Positions 19,353 through 29,309 of a stretch of DNA of 64,000 nucleotides are shown piece after piece. Within the stretch, counting starts at the first letter, position 1, and the number at the start of each line of letters is the position of its first letter. Source of the stretch: Alteromonas salexigens (GTDB lineage: Bacteria > Pseudomonadota > Gammaproteobacteria > Enterobacterales > Alteromonadaceae); NCBI RefSeq assembly GCF_025628895.1, contig NZ_JAOTJC010000004.1, positions 176,388 through 240,387 on the forward strand. Direction: 5' to 3'. Made by a program: the position numbers and the translations under genes. Under the pieces are notes generated by a model, which had not been told where the DNA came from, did not search any database, and saw only the letters and a list, made by a program, of their open reading frames with translations.

Positions 19353-20660
19353 TTAGCGCCGGCCTTGCATCACCGCATCGAAACAGCTGAGCGTCGCATC
19401 CAGTGCACCGCGATTACTTTGCAGCACCTGCCGCCCGGCCTGTCCTGCCTGCCTGGCCTGCTCCGGGTCGTTAAGCCAGGCCGTACATACCCGGGCCATC
19501 TGTGCGGCATCTTCGATAATCGTCAATGCGCCGGTGTGTTGCAAATACTCACAAATTACCGGGTTATTGTAGGTGTGGGGACCCATTATGACCGGGACAC
19601 TGGCTGAGGCCGGCTCCAGGGCATTGTGACCCCCACGGGGCGCCACCGAGCCGCCCACAAATGCAAACGTAGCCACTTCGTACGCCTGATGCAATTTACC
19701 CATCTCATCGACTAGCACCACTTCGCAGTTATCATCAATGTGTTCTGTCACAGAACTACGGCAGTAGCTCACCCCGGCTTGATCCAGCAGCCTGGCTACC
19801 GTGTCGAATCGCTCCGGATGCCGTGGCACAATAATGAGCAAGGCGTTAGGACTGTGTTGCTGTAACGCGGGCAGCACTTCCAGCAGCAATTGCTCTTCCG
19901 GATCATGGGTACTGCCCGCTACCAGCACAGGCCGTGTTCCTTTGTGTAAATTAAGAAAACGCCCCGCGTTGGTTACGTTACCTACCGCCTGATCGAACTT
20001 GATATTATTGGTTAGTGTCAGACGGTCGTCGGGCATACCCAACGCCTTATAATTGATGTAGTCTCGCTCGCCCTGGGCGCAGACGTGCGCCACTTTATGC
20101 AGCATGGGGTTGAACAGCCCGCGTATTTTGCCGTACCGCACTGCGGAGCGGTCGGTCATCCTCGCATTAATCACCATCACCGGAATGCTGCGTCGCCAGC
20201 AGGTGTGTATGAAGTTGGGCCATAACTCAACTTCGGTGATCAGTACCGCACGGGGCTTTACCCGTCTTAGCATGGCAGACATACACACCGGTAAATCGTA
20301 CGGCAGGTAAAAATGGTGCACGCTGTCACCGAAAATAGCTTTCACCCGTGCCGAGCCGGTGGCCGTGGTGGTAGTTACGGTAATCACTACCTCGGGTTCC
20401 CGTTCCATGATGCGTTTGATGAGGCACGATGCCGCTACCACCTCACCGACGGAGACACAGTGAAACAAATAGCCGCCCGGCTTAGGGGGACGGGCGACCA
20501 GCCCTAAGCGTTCAAACCGTTGTTGGCCGTGGGTTAACGCCCCCCGTATCAGCAAATGAATGAATACCAGCGGCAACGCTACCGTCAGGGCGCCGGTATA
20601 CAGCCACCGGCTGAGCGACTGCAACAGGGTGGGACGAAAATGCGATTCAGGCTGCGTCAT
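19353..20660 (-). CDS. waaA: Kdo transferase (3-deoxy-D-manno-octulosonate transferase)
   Basis: 435 aa GT30 enzyme that transfers Kdo from CMP-Kdo to lipid IVA, joining lipid A to the LPS core at the inner membrane. The start at 20660 (MTQPESH) is preferred over the one 9 nt further upstream. An N-terminal hydrophobic anchor (LYTGALTVALPLVFIHLLIRGA) is followed by the GT30 domain with the active-site region FHCVSVGEV, ITEVELWPNFI and INARMTDRS. The GT-B C-terminal half has LVAGSTHDPEEQLLLEV and the nucleotide-site motif FVGGSVAPRGGHNALEPAS. Divergent from the GT4 gene at 21125. Confidence 0.95.
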   Translation of the reverse strand: MTQPESHFRPTLLQSLSRWLYTGALTVALPLVFIHLLIRGALTHGQQRFERLGLVARPPKPGGYLFHCVSVGEVVAASCLIKRIMEREPEVVITVTTTTATGSARVKAIFGDSVHHFYLPYDLPVCMSAMLRRVKPRAVLITEVELWPNFIHTCWRRSIPVMVINARMTDRSAVRYGKIRGLFNPMLHKVAHVCAQGERDYINYKALGMPDDRLTLTNNIKFDQAVGNVTNAGRFLNLHKGTRPVLVAGSTHDPEEQLLLEVLPALQQHSPNALLIIVPRHPERFDTVARLLDQAGVSYCRSSVTEHIDDNCEVVLVDEMGKLHQAYEVATFAFVGGSVAPRGGHNALEPASASVPVIMGPHTYNNPVICEYLQHTGALTIIEDAAQMARVCTAWLNDPEQARQAGQAGRQVLQSNRGALDATLSCFDAVMQGRR

Positions 20661-20669
20661 AAAGGTCAC

Positions 20670-21124
20670 TTCTTGATGTTACCCAGAAGCACGAAAGCTG
20701 TTGGGTGCGAGAGGCGTCTCGTCCGGGTGAACTGTATTGATCTACACTGACACAGACCACACTGTACCTCATCATTGGTAGTTAAAGGCTCAATTGTTGC
20801 TGTCATTGTAATGGTGTGGGGCAGACTCGCCAACCGAAACTGTGTGGGCCAGCGTCAGACTAGCAGTTAGCGCACGGTTGTGCCCCGCTGTTCCGCCTCT
20901 TCTGTAGATTAATACCGCCGCTGTGGACTACAACTGTTTTGTGTTTGCGGCACGTTATTCAACGGAAAAGGGGATCTGCCTGTCCGCTGCTACGTAGTTA
21001 TTAGCGTGGGGCAGCGCGCCGCGCAGGTCCCCTTCCTATTATTTACGCTATTGCCAGTGGCAATGGCAGGGAAAATGCAAACAACTCACAACGGCAACTG
21101 AGCCGAGCAACTGGCGGAGACACT
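20670..21124. other. Intergenic region between waaA and the GT4 gene
   Basis: 455 bp between divergent genes with no convincing ORF. It must hold both promoters, though I see no clear -35/-10 pair. Its only striking content is the long inverted repeat at 20968-21034, entered separately. Confidence 0.6.
20964..21036. other. Structured element (long stem with inner hairpin)
   Basis: AAGGGGATCTGC (20968-20979) pairs with GCAGGTCCCCTT (21023-21034), 12 bp including one G-T pair, and GGAA/TTCC extends it past a 2-nt bulge. Inside, CGCTGC (20985-20990) pairs with GCAGCG (21011-21016). The element ends about 90 nt before the GT4 start. It could be a leader RNA, a small RNA or a terminator-like structure; the strand is undetermined because the fold is symmetrical. 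Confidence 0.4.
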
Positions 21125-22231
21125 GTGACGACACGGATTTTACACCTGGAGTTTGGGCGTTATCTGTATGGCGGTGCCAAACAGGTCGATTACCTGATTT
21201 CGGCACTCGACCAGTATGACGATATCGAGCAGCATCTTGCGTGCCCGGAAGACAGCGCCATTGGGCGCGAAATGAAAGGCCGGTGCAAGGTTCATCCCGT
21301 GCCCTACTCATCCGATATCGACGCCCGGGTTGTGCAGCACCTCACTAAACTCATTCGTGATATTGAACCGGATCTGCTGCATATCCACAGCCGGCACGGC
21401 AGCGATGTCTGGGGGGCCATAGCCTCCAAAATTACACAGGTTCCCGCAATTTGTACCCGGCGCATCGATACCACCGAATCGGCGTTGTCCAATATTAAGT
21501 ATTCCCAGTTTGAAGCAGTTGTCAGCATATCTGAAGGTGTAAAAGCTGCAGTTACCAAGCGCTGTCCAGATGACGTTTTGCAGCCGGTTATCCACTCTGC
21601 CGTGGATATTGAGGATTTTCCCTACGAGGCCGACCGGGAGTGGCTGAACAAAACATTCGACGTACCCGGTGATCACCAGGTTGTAGCCAACTTTGCTCAG
21701 TTGGTGGATCGCAAGGGGCAGGGTGACCTCATTTTAAGTATGCGCAATGTGCTGGCCTCGGCCGACAAGGTAACGTGCTTACTTTTTGGTGAAGGTCCCC
21801 AGCGGGATAGTTACCAGTCGCTTATTGACCGGTATGAGCTTAATGAGCATGTGAAATTATGTGGGTTCTCTGACCTGGTGCCACGGATATTGCCAAACGT
21901 AGATGTAGTGGTACACCCAGCTTACGCCGAAGGCCTAGGCACCATATTGCTCCAGGCAGGAGCCTGCCGGCGCATGGTTATTGCCTGCCCCACCGGAGGT
22001 ATTCCTGAGGTGATAGAAGACGGCGAAACCGGCGTGCATGTCGATGTCGGCGCCCCCGATACACTTGGTGAACAGATTATCCTGGCGCTGGAAAACCCGA
22101 ACCGCCGCCAGCAACTGGGAGAGAATCTGTACCAGCGGGTAGCGGAACACTTTACCCCGAAGGCTATGGCAGAGGCCTACTATGCTCTGTATAAACAGGT
22201 GCTGACCAACCAGGAACGCGAGAGTGATTAG
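21125..22231 (+). CDS. Glycosyltransferase family 4 (GT-B fold)
   Basis: 368 aa. GTG start at 21125 with GGCGGAGA about 5 nt upstream. The N-terminal GT4 donor/acceptor half (HLEFGRYLYGGAKQVDYLISAL, DLLHIHSRHGSDVWG) is followed by a Glycos_transf_1 domain (VVANFAQLVDRKGQGDLI, LLFGEGPQRDSY, HPAYAEGLGTILLQAGA, CPTGGIPEVIEDGETG). In the usual EX7E nucleotide-sugar motif the second Glu is replaced by Gln (EGLGTILLQ). Position opposite waaA suggests LPS core or surface sugar work; the sugar cannot be read. Confidence 0.85.
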   Translation: MTTRILHLEFGRYLYGGAKQVDYLISALDQYDDIEQHLACPEDSAIGREMKGRCKVHPVPYSSDIDARVVQHLTKLIRDIEPDLLHIHSRHGSDVWGAIASKITQVPAICTRRIDTTESALSNIKYSQFEAVVSISEGVKAAVTKRCPDDVLQPVIHSAVDIEDFPYEADREWLNKTFDVPGDHQVVANFAQLVDRKGQGDLILSMRNVLASADKVTCLLFGEGPQRDSYQSLIDRYELNEHVKLCGFSDLVPRILPNVDVVVHPAYAEGLGTILLQAGACRRMVIACPTGGIPEVIEDGETGVHVDVGAPDTLGEQIILALENPNRRQQLGENLYQRVAEHFTPKAMAEAYYALYKQVLTNQERESD

Positions 22232-22426
22232 CACATGTTATGAACCTTAACACTCTTTAATCACCGCATATTGCCAAGGGACGATTCGTAGCATAGGCTG
22301 TAAGTTCCAGCCCCTAAATGTGTTTTGATGTATTGGCCACATACGACGTTTTAAATGATTGCTGTGATGAAGTAATGCCTGTCCGCGTTGCAAGCTGCCC
22401 CACAATCCCAAAACAGGTGGGTACAC

Positions 22427-23518
22427 ATGTTTAGTACCACCCCCAGTGTGACATCACCTTATGAAATAACCCGGTTAAGAGGCGCCTTGCTGATTGGCGG
22501 GGTGCTTGTTTCTATTTTCGTGTTTGCCGATCTTATCCTGTTGCCGGAGTCCTTATACACCGCCTATCTAATTAACCGCTTCGGACTCCAGCTGCCGTTG
22601 GTAGTGTTCGCCTTAGCGTTAACATGGTGGCATAAATTTAATCAGATAAAAGAAACATTATTCGCCGTAATTTTGGTCATGTTTACCTACGTAAATTACG
22701 GCTTCCTGCACTATGCGTGGGTAACCGAGCGATTTTCCTTCGCCTATGAAGGCACCATTTTATACACCTTCTACTGCATTTTTGCGTTAGGGGTGCCCTT
22801 CCGGCTCTCGCTGATTGCCGCAGTAATTAATGTGGTTGGCTTTATCCTGTTAATGTACATGAGCCCGGTTTACGGCGAACGAGTGATGCTGGCAGTTGGC
22901 TTTGTAGCCAGTTCGTTGTTTGTAGGGTGTTATGCAAGGTACCGGCTGGATCACGCCATGGCACTGTTAAAATCGACCAATGCCAGGCTAGTTGTTCTCA
23001 GTACCCGGGATGAACTCACTGGCTTGCTCAATCGCCGCGCACTTATGGAAGGTGCCGAGTACCTGTTGTCGTTGTGCAAACGAGAGAAGCTGACCACTGG
23101 CGTGATCATGGCCGACTTAGATGACTTTAAAAAGTACAACGATGCCTTTGGTCACCAGCAAGGCGACGAGGCGATAATGATGCAGGCTGGCATTCTGAAT
23201 GAGGTTTTTCAGCGCAAGAGTGATGTAGTGGGCCGCTATGGTGGTGAGGAGTTTATGGTGATGGTCAGCGGCCTGAACGAGCAGGAAGTGACTCAGCAGT
23301 GTGAAGCCGTTCTGAATTTGTGGCAGGAGCGTGCTCTGCCACATGCGCACGGTGCATCTCACCCCGTTATGGGTTGCTCGATAGGCGCGGTAGTCAGCAA
23401 ACCGGATGTGAAAACCAGCTTACAGGCACTGATTAGTCAGGCCGACAAAAACTTGTATGAGGCGAAACACCGAGGCCGGCAAACGTTCTACATCACGTGC
23501 ATGCCAGATAAGAGCTAA
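22427..23518 (+). CDS. Membrane diguanylate cyclase (GGDEF)
   Basis: 363 aa. ATG at 22427 has AGGTGG 7 nt upstream; the frame upstream to 22388 lacks an ATG. About 175 residues of N-terminal membrane region with six probable helices (LLIGGVLVSIFVFADLILL, LPLVVFALALTWW, LTGYARYRL-type exit) lead into a GGDEF domain. Active site GGEEF is at 272-276, with an RxxD inhibitory site (RKSD) exactly five residues before it, so product inhibition by c-di-GMP is expected. The membrane part is probably a 5TM/MASE-like sensor; signal unknown. Convergent with the S10 operon. Confidence 0.92.
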   Translation: MFSTTPSVTSPYEITRLRGALLIGGVLVSIFVFADLILLPESLYTAYLINRFGLQLPLVVFALALTWWHKFNQIKETLFAVILVMFTYVNYGFLHYAWVTERFSFAYEGTILYTFYCIFALGVPFRLSLIAAVINVVGFILLMYMSPVYGERVMLAVGFVASSLFVGCYARYRLDHAMALLKSTNARLVVLSTRDELTGLLNRRALMEGAEYLLSLCKREKLTTGVIMADLDDFKKYNDAFGHQQGDEAIMMQAGILNEVFQRKSDVVGRYGGEEFMVMVSGLNEQEVTQQCEAVLNLWQERALPHAHGASHPVMGCSIGAVVSKPDVKTSLQALISQADKNLYEAKHRGRQTFYITCMPDKS

Positions 23519-23633
23519 AATAGTAAAGCATGGCAAGCGGCTCCCCCATCACCTCAGTTTACCCTGATAGCACACCAGTAGCTATCTGAAGGACGATTTG
23601 CTGTCTCAACTACAGTACTTCATTGCAAGCAAT

Positions 23634-23667
23634 AAAAAAGGCGCTGACCTTACGGACAGCGCCTTTT
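23634..23667. terminator. Bidirectional terminator of the S10 operon
   Basis: AAGGCGCTG (23638-23646) and CAGCGCCTT (23657-23665) form a 9-bp stem with a 10-nt loop. On the minus strand, 3' of rpsQ, the stem is followed by a T-run (A run 23634-23639 on plus); on plus it ends in TTTT. It serves both the convergent cyclase gene and the ribosomal operon. Confidence 0.88.
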
Positions 23668-23688
23668 CTCATTCGATAAAGCTAGCGA

Positions 23689-23946
23689 TTAAACGCCGGC
23701 TTTCTCAATAACGTCAACCAGGGCCCAAGATTTGCTCTTAGACATTGGACGACACTCACGAATAGTGACAGTATCGCCCTTGTTGGCTACGTTATTTTCG
23801 TCGTGGGCGTGAAGCTTAGTAGAACGCTTGATGAACTTCCCATAGATAGGGTGTTTAACGAATCGTTCAACCATAACAGTGATGGTTTTATCCATCTTGT
23901 TGCTAACCACACGACCTTGTACTGTACGAATTTTTTGATCAGTCAT
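23689..23946 (-). CDS. rpsQ: 30S ribosomal protein S17
   Basis: 85 aa OB-fold protein that binds 16S rRNA early in 30S assembly. The family hallmarks [18 protein letters not shown] and [11 protein letters not shown] are visible. Its start overlaps the rpmC stop by one base. It is the last gene here: a terminator follows at once, and the spc operon (rplN onward) that usually continues in enterobacteria is absent. Confidence 0.98.
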   Translation of the reverse strand: MTDQKIRTVQGRVVSNKMDKTITVMVERFVKHPIYGKFIKRSTKLHAHDENNVANKGDTVTIRECRPMSKSKSWALVDVIEKAGV

Positions 23947-24137
23947 TACGCATCAGCCTTTTGAGTCAGAATGGTTTTAACACGCGCGATGTTACGACGC
24001 ACTTTTCTCAACTGGTCAGTTTTTTCAAGCTGACCGGTTGTGTGCTGCATGCGCAAGTTGAACTGTTCGCGTAGCAGGTTTAACAACTCTGCGTTCAGCT
24101 CTTCTACGCTTTTTTCTTTCAGTTCAGTCGCTTTCAT
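23946..24137 (-). CDS. rpmC: 50S ribosomal protein L29
   Basis: 63 aa two-helix protein at the polypeptide exit tunnel, near the trigger factor/SRP docking site. Contains the family pattern [20 protein letters not shown] and [14 protein letters not shown]. Start and stop overlap rplP and rpsQ by single bases, indicating translational coupling. Confidence 0.98.
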   Translation of the reverse strand: MKATELKEKSVEELNAELLNLLREQFNLRMQHTTGQLEKTDQLRKVRRNIARVKTILTQKADA

Positions 24138-24550
24138 TACATCACCGTCCGAGTTACAAAGGTTGTTTTAAATGGCAGTTTTGCCGCTGCCAGTTCAAAC
24201 GCCTCGCGTGCCAGTTCTTCAGGAACACCTTCCATCTCATACAGAACACGACCAGGTTGAATTTGGCATACCCAGTACTCAACGTTACCTTTACCTTTAC
24301 CTTGACGAACCTCAAGAGGCTTCTCAGTAATTGGCTTGTCAGGGAAAACCCGAATCCAGATTTTACCTTGACGCTTAACGTGACGAGTCATAGCACGACG
24401 CGCTGCTTCGATTTGACGCGCAGTCATGCGACCACGGCCAGTTGCCTTAAGGCCATATGTACCGAAGCTTACTTTGCTACCAGCAACAGCAAGACCACGG
24501 TTACGACCTTTATGCTGTTTACGAAATTTCGTACGCTTAGGTTGTAACAT
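24137..24550 (-). CDS. rplP: 50S ribosomal protein L16
   Basis: 137 aa, standard length; organises the A-site region of 23S rRNA. Begins [19 protein letters not shown] and contains [23 protein letters not shown], both diagnostic. The YcfD/RoxA-hydroxylated arginine region (equivalent of R81) is in the expected place. Two bases separate it from rpsC. Confidence 0.98.
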   Translation of the reverse strand: MLQPKRTKFRKQHKGRNRGLAVAGSKVSFGTYGLKATGRGRMTARQIEAARRAMTRHVKRQGKIWIRVFPDKPITEKPLEVRQGKGKGNVEYWVCQIQPGRVLYEMEGVPEELAREAFELAAAKLPFKTTFVTRTVM

Positions 24551-24552
24551 GA

Positions 24553-25254
24553 TTAGCCCTCTCGCTTAGCGCTGCGGCCTTTCTTCTTAGGTTGAGCAGG
24601 AGGCTGCTCTTGGTTTGTAGGCAGTCCGCCCAGAACCTCACCTTTGAAGATCCATACTTTAACGCCGATGATACCGTAGGTAGTTGACGCTTCTGAGGTT
24701 GCGTAATCGATGTCTGCACGGAAAGTGTGCAGCGGAACGCGACCTTCACGATACCATTCAGTACGGGCAATCTCTGCACCGCCTAAACGACCGCTAACTT
24801 CAACTTTGATACCTTTAGCACCAAGACGCATTGCGTTTTGTACCGCACGCTTCATAGCACGACGGAACATAACACGACGCTCCAGCTGGCTGGAGATGCT
24901 GTCAGCTACTAACTGACCGTCCAGTTCCGGCTTGCGTACTTCAGCAATGTTGATCTGAGCAGGCACGCCGGCCAGCTTAGATACATGGTTACGCAGCTTT
25001 TCTACGTCTTCACCTTTCTTACCGATTACAACGCCAGGACGAGCAGTGTGAATAGTTACACGGATGCTCTTCGCAGGGCGCTCAATAACGATTTTCGACA
25101 GTGAAGCGTTCTTGAGTTGTTTTGTCAGATACTGACGTACCTGATGATCGTTATACAGGTTATCTGCATAGTCTGAGGTATTAGCGTACCAGGTAGAAGT
25201 CCATGGTTTGCTGATACCCAGGCGTATACCTGTAGGATGTACCTTCTGTCCCAT
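24553..25254 (-). CDS. rpsC: 30S ribosomal protein S3
   Basis: 233 aa; forms part of the mRNA entry channel and its helicase activity with S4 and S5. The N-terminal [14 protein letters not shown], the KH domain motif [14 protein letters not shown] and the C-terminal S3 domain ([18 protein letters not shown]) are visible. The tail is basic and proline-rich ([16 protein letters not shown]). Confidence 0.98.
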   Translation of the reverse strand: MGQKVHPTGIRLGISKPWTSTWYANTSDYADNLYNDHQVRQYLTKQLKNASLSKIVIERPAKSIRVTIHTARPGVVIGKKGEDVEKLRNHVSKLAGVPAQINIAEVRKPELDGQLVADSISSQLERRVMFRRAMKRAVQNAMRLGAKGIKVEVSGRLGGAEIARTEWYREGRVPLHTFRADIDYATSEASTTYGIIGVKVWIFKGEVLGGLPTNQEQPPAQPKKKGRSAKREG

Positions 25255-25263
25255 TATCTACTC

Positions 25264-25596
25264 CTAGTTATCCGCTACAACCACAGTGATGTGACTGCTA
25301 CGCTTAAAGATACGATCAGCACGTCCTTTCGCACGTGGCTTGATTCGCTTCATAGTTGGGCCTTCATCAACAAAGATTTTGGCAACAACTAATTCGTCGA
25401 TGTCCGCACCTTCGTTGTGCTCTGCATTTGCAATAGCAGATTCCAAAACTTTCTTAATCAGCGCTGCGCTTTTCTTCGGGCTGTACGTCAGAAGCTCGAT
25501 GGCTTTCTCTACGTGCATACCGCGAACCTGATCCGCAACCAAGCGTGCTTTTTGAGCCGACGTGCGGGCGAAACGATGTTTAGCTAATGCTTCCAT
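25264..25596 (-). CDS. rplV: 50S ribosomal protein L22
   Basis: 110 aa; its beta-hairpin lines the exit tunnel constriction near L4. Contains [17 protein letters not shown] and the hairpin part [23 protein letters not shown], where macrolide-resistance changes map in other bacteria; no unusual deletion seen. Spaced 9 nt from rpsC. Confidence 0.98.
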   Translation of the reverse strand: MEALAKHRFARTSAQKARLVADQVRGMHVEKAIELLTYSPKKSAALIKKVLESAIANAEHNEGADIDELVVAKIFVDEGPTMKRIKPRAKGRADRIFKRSSHITVVVADN

Positions 25597-25607
25597 TTTC
25601 CTATCCC

Positions 25608-25883
25608 TTAACGTTTGCTTTTCTTATCCGCGACATGGCCGCGGTAAGTACGCGTTGGCGCGAATTCGCCCAACTTGTGGCCTACCATTTCGTCACTGAT
25701 AATTACAGGAACGTGCTGGCGACCGTTATGGACCGCAATGGTCAACCCAATCATATCTGGGATGATCATAGAACGGCGTGACCAGGTTTTAATTGGTTTA
25801 CGCTCGTTCTTTTCCACTGCAGCCTCTACCTTCTTCAGCAAGTGAAGGTCGATAAATGGACCTTTCTTGAGAGAACGTGGCAT
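25608..25883 (-). CDS. rpsS: 30S ribosomal protein S19
   Basis: 91 aa head protein contacting the A-site tRNA region and S13. Starts [20 protein letters not shown] and contains [23 protein letters not shown] and [16 protein letters not shown], all hallmark segments. Confidence 0.98.
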   Translation of the reverse strand: MPRSLKKGPFIDLHLLKKVEAAVEKNERKPIKTWSRRSMIIPDMIGLTIAVHNGRQHVPVIISDEMVGHKLGEFAPTRTYRGHVADKKSKR

Positions 25884-25898
25884 GGTGAATCCTCGCTT

Positions 25899-26723
25899 TT
25901 ACTTGTTACGACGACGTACGATAAGTTTATCAGTACGCTTGTTGCTTCGGGTCTTCTTACCTTTAGTAGGAGTACCCCAAGGTGAAACTGGGTGACGGCC
26001 ACCTGAAGTGCGTCCTTCACCACCACCGTGTGGGTGGTCTACCGGGTTCATGGCAACACCACGAACTGTAGGACGAACACCACGCCAGCGTGTGGCACCG
26101 GCTTTACCCAGTGAGCGCAGCATGTGCTCTGCATTACCGACTTCACCAATAGTGGCGCGGCAATCAGACAATACTTTACGCATTTCGCCAGAGCGCAGAC
26201 GCAGAGTGACGTAGTTTCCGTCACGCGCCAGGATCTGAGCGTAAGCGCCAGCAGAACGTGCAATTTGTGCACCTTTGCCAGGCTTCATTTCGATAGCGTG
26301 TACAACGGTACCTACCGGCATGTTGCGCATAGGCATAGCGTTACCAGCTTTGATTGGCGACTGTGTGCCAGACTGGATTTCTGCGCCAGCTTTAATACCT
26401 TTAGGTGCCAGAATGTAACGACGCTCACCGTCTGCATACAGTACAAGTGCAATGTTAGCAGAACGGTTTGGATCATATTCTAAACGCTCAACTTTGGCAG
26501 GAACGCCATCTTTGTTGCGTTTAAAGTCAATCACACGGTAGTGGTGCTTGTGACCACCGCCGATGTGACGAGTTGTTATACGACCATTGTTGTTACGACC
26601 GCCAGATTTGCTGTTTTTTTCCAGCAGGGGTGCATAAGGTGCACCTTTGTGAAGGTCATGATTAACAACCTTAACAACGTGACGACGACCGGCAGAAGTT
26701 GGCTTAGCTTTCATTAATGGCAT
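25899..26723 (-). CDS. rplB: 50S ribosomal protein L2
   Basis: 274 aa; primary 23S rRNA binder required for subunit joining and peptidyl transferase centre assembly. Hallmarks include [19 protein letters not shown], the peptidyl-transferase-associated histidine region ([14 protein letters not shown]) and [13 protein letters not shown]. Full family length. Confidence 0.98.
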   Translation of the reverse strand: MPLMKAKPTSAGRRHVVKVVNHDLHKGAPYAPLLEKNSKSGGRNNNGRITTRHIGGGHKHHYRVIDFKRNKDGVPAKVERLEYDPNRSANIALVLYADGERRYILAPKGIKAGAEIQSGTQSPIKAGNAMPMRNMPVGTVVHAIEMKPGKGAQIARSAGAYAQILARDGNYVTLRLRSGEMRKVLSDCRATIGEVGNAEHMLRSLGKAGATRWRGVRPTVRGVAMNPVDHPHGGGEGRTSGGRHPVSPWGTPTKGKKTRSNKRTDKLIVRRRNK

Positions 26724-26737
26724 TTCTAATCCCCTTC

Positions 26738-27037
26738 TTACTCAGCGCCACCGACAAAGTCGATGTCCTGACCTTCTTTAAGCGAAACGTACGCTTTTTT
26801 CCAGTCGCTGCGTTTACCGAAAGACATACCGTGACGCTTGGTTTTACCTTTAACGTTCACAGTACGAACTGAATTAACTTCAACCTCGAACAGTTTCTCA
26901 ACTGCTGCTTTGATTTCCGCCTTGTTCGCATCTTTCGCCACTTTAAATACAACTGTATTTCCTGCTTCAGCAGCCATAGTCGACTTTTCTGAAACGTGTG
27001 GTGCGCGAAGCACCTTCAGTAGACGTTCTTCGTTCAT
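26738..27037 (-). CDS. rplW: 50S ribosomal protein L23
   Basis: 99 aa exit-tunnel protein that docks trigger factor and SRP. Contains [19 protein letters not shown] and the loop [22 protein letters not shown]. Its ATG overlaps the rplD stop by four bases (coupled). Confidence 0.98.
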   Translation of the reverse strand: MNEERLLKVLRAPHVSEKSTMAAEAGNTVVFKVAKDANKAEIKAAVEKLFEVEVNSVRTVNVKGKTKRHGMSFGKRSDWKKAYVSLKEGQDIDFVGGAE

Positions 27038-27639
27038 GCTAACGCCTCCTCAAGTTGTTTAACTGCATCAGCAGTCATCAGCACTTTTTCGAATGCGATA
27101 AGGCTTACTGGGTCGATGCCTGCTACGTCACGTACGTCAACCTTGTACAGGTTGCGCGCGGCCAGGAACAGATTCTCATCAACTTCAGGCGTAACGATAA
27201 GAACATCGTTCAGTTCATATTCGTTAAGCTTAGCAATCAGAGATTTTGTCTTAGGTGCGTCAACACCGAACTTCTCAACCACAACCAGACGGTCTTGGCG
27301 AATCAGTTCAGACAAGATGCTCTTAATCGCACCACGATACATTTTCTTGTTAACTTTTTGGTCAAAGTCACGTGGTTTAGCGGCAAATGCACGGCCACCA
27401 CCAACCCAGATTGGGCTGCGGATTGTACCGGCACGGGCACGACCAGTACCCTTCTGACGCCATGGCTTCTTACCACCGCCACGTACTTCTGAACGCGTTT
27501 TCTGCGCTTTTGTACCCTGACGAGCACCTGCACCGTAAGCAACGACTACCTGGTGTACCAGGGCTTCGTTGAAATCACGTCCAAAGGTCGCTTCGGATAC
27601 TTCAAGAGCGCTTTGCGCATCTTTCAATGTTAATTCCAT
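27034..27639 (-). CDS. rplD: 50S ribosomal protein L4
   Basis: 201 aa. Besides its structural role in the exit tunnel, L4 represses the S10 operon in E. coli by acting on the rpsJ leader. The tunnel loop [20 protein letters not shown] is intact. Whether L4 control works here depends on the leader upstream of rpsJ, which I could not match base by base. Confidence 0.98.
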   Translation of the reverse strand: MELTLKDAQSALEVSEATFGRDFNEALVHQVVVAYGAGARQGTKAQKTRSEVRGGGKKPWRQKGTGRARAGTIRSPIWVGGGRAFAAKPRDFDQKVNKKMYRGAIKSILSELIRQDRLVVVEKFGVDAPKTKSLIAKLNEYELNDVLIVTPEVDENLFLAARNLYKVDVRDVAGIDPVSLIAFEKVLMTADAVKQLEEALA

Positions 27640-27657
27640 CAGTTCACTCCCCAGACG

Positions 27658-28296
27658 TTACGCTTTAACAGCAGGCTTAACGATTACATCGCCGCCTGTT
27701 GCGCCAGGTACGGCACCTTTAACCAGGATAAGGTTGTTTTCTAAGTCAACACGAACCAGTTCCAAAGACTGCGTAGTCACTTGCTTGTTACCAAGCTGAC
27801 CAGCCATTTTCTTGCCTTTGAATACTTTACCTGGTGATTGGTTTTGACCAATTGAACCAGGCGCACGGTGCGACAAAGAGTTACCGTGAGTTGCACGTTG
27901 CGCTGTGAAATTCCAACGCTTAATTGCACCCGCGAAACCTTTACCCTTGGATGTACCGGTGACATCAATTTTCTTAGTGTCGTTGAAGATTTCTACGGTG
28001 ATTTCACCGCCAACTTCAAAATCGGCACCTTCGTTGTCTTCCAGGCGGAATTCTACCAGACCACGACCAGCTTCAACGCCTGCTTTAGCAAAATGACCTG
28101 CTTCAGCTTTGTTAACGCGGTTCGCTTTCTTGGTTCCAGCAGTAACCTGAAGAGCGCGATAACCGTCTGTGTCCTCAGTACGTAACTGAGTGATACGGTT
28201 TGGGGTCGCTTCGATAACAGTCACAGGGATAGACGTGCCATCTTCAGTGAAGATGCGAGTCATACCCACTTTACGACCGACTAGACCAATCGCCAT
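27658..28296 (-). CDS. rplC: 50S ribosomal protein L3
   Basis: 212 aa 23S rRNA assembly initiator. Shows [34 protein letters not shown] and the loop [21 protein letters not shown] reaching towards the peptidyl transferase centre; the glutamine in NQSPG is the residue methylated by PrmB in E. coli. Confidence 0.98.
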   Translation of the reverse strand: MAIGLVGRKVGMTRIFTEDGTSIPVTVIEATPNRITQLRTEDTDGYRALQVTAGTKKANRVNKAEAGHFAKAGVEAGRGLVEFRLEDNEGADFEVGGEITVEIFNDTKKIDVTGTSKGKGFAGAIKRWNFTAQRATHGNSLSHRAPGSIGQNQSPGKVFKGKKMAGQLGNKQVTTQSLELVRVDLENNLILVKGAVPGATGGDVIVKPAVKA

Positions 28297-28314
28297 TGTT
28301 ATAACCCTCTCTTG

Positions 28315-28853
<539 letters not shown>

Positions 28854-28859
28854 GCGCGG

Positions 28860-28887
28860 ATTATACAGAGATTCAGGGGTAACGCAA
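28860..28887 (-). promoter_or_regulatory. Sigma-70 promoter of the S10 operon
   Basis: On the minus strand TTGCGT (28882-28887) and a perfect TATAAT (28860-28865) are separated by 16 nt. Transcription should start near 28853. Confidence 0.75.
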
Positions 28888-29309
28888 GCTGTTTGCTGCG
28901 TAAATTATGATCTGTTTTGGTTTGCGCACTTTATGGTCACTAAAACTATAGTGTTAATGTCAGTCTGCCTTTATTCCCGCCCCTCAGCCCGCTTATTCCT
29001 AAGTTCTCCACACTTCTGTCAGCGTATCCGCAACACCATTCTTTTCAGGTTGTTCAATTTACTATTAAGTTTTCTCAGAATCTCCCGTTAACCGGGCTGT
29101 AAAAGCAATAAGCGCAACCTGTGTGTGAAGTTACCTGCTGCCTTCATCACCTTATAAAGCGTGAGCCTTTACACGTCCGACCTATTTAGATTGGTCTATA
29201 GCTAACGATCAGCCGTTAGTTAACATTAATAAAGTATCGTTTAAAAGGTAAGTGCCGGTAACGGCCAAGCAGGTTACCTGTCAGTGTATTCATCAGATGG
29301 GGGGCAAGC
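28888..29309. other. Intergenic region between the S10 promoter and the chemoreceptor gene
   Basis: About 420 bp upstream of both divergent units. AT-rich patches occur near 28900-28960, but no ORF, repeat or promoter that I can support. Confidence 0.5.

Noticed and set aside
19038-19607. 189-codon plus-strand ORF
   Set aside because: Overlaps the ends of both the antiporter gene and waaA; half of it is antisense to conserved waaA codons.
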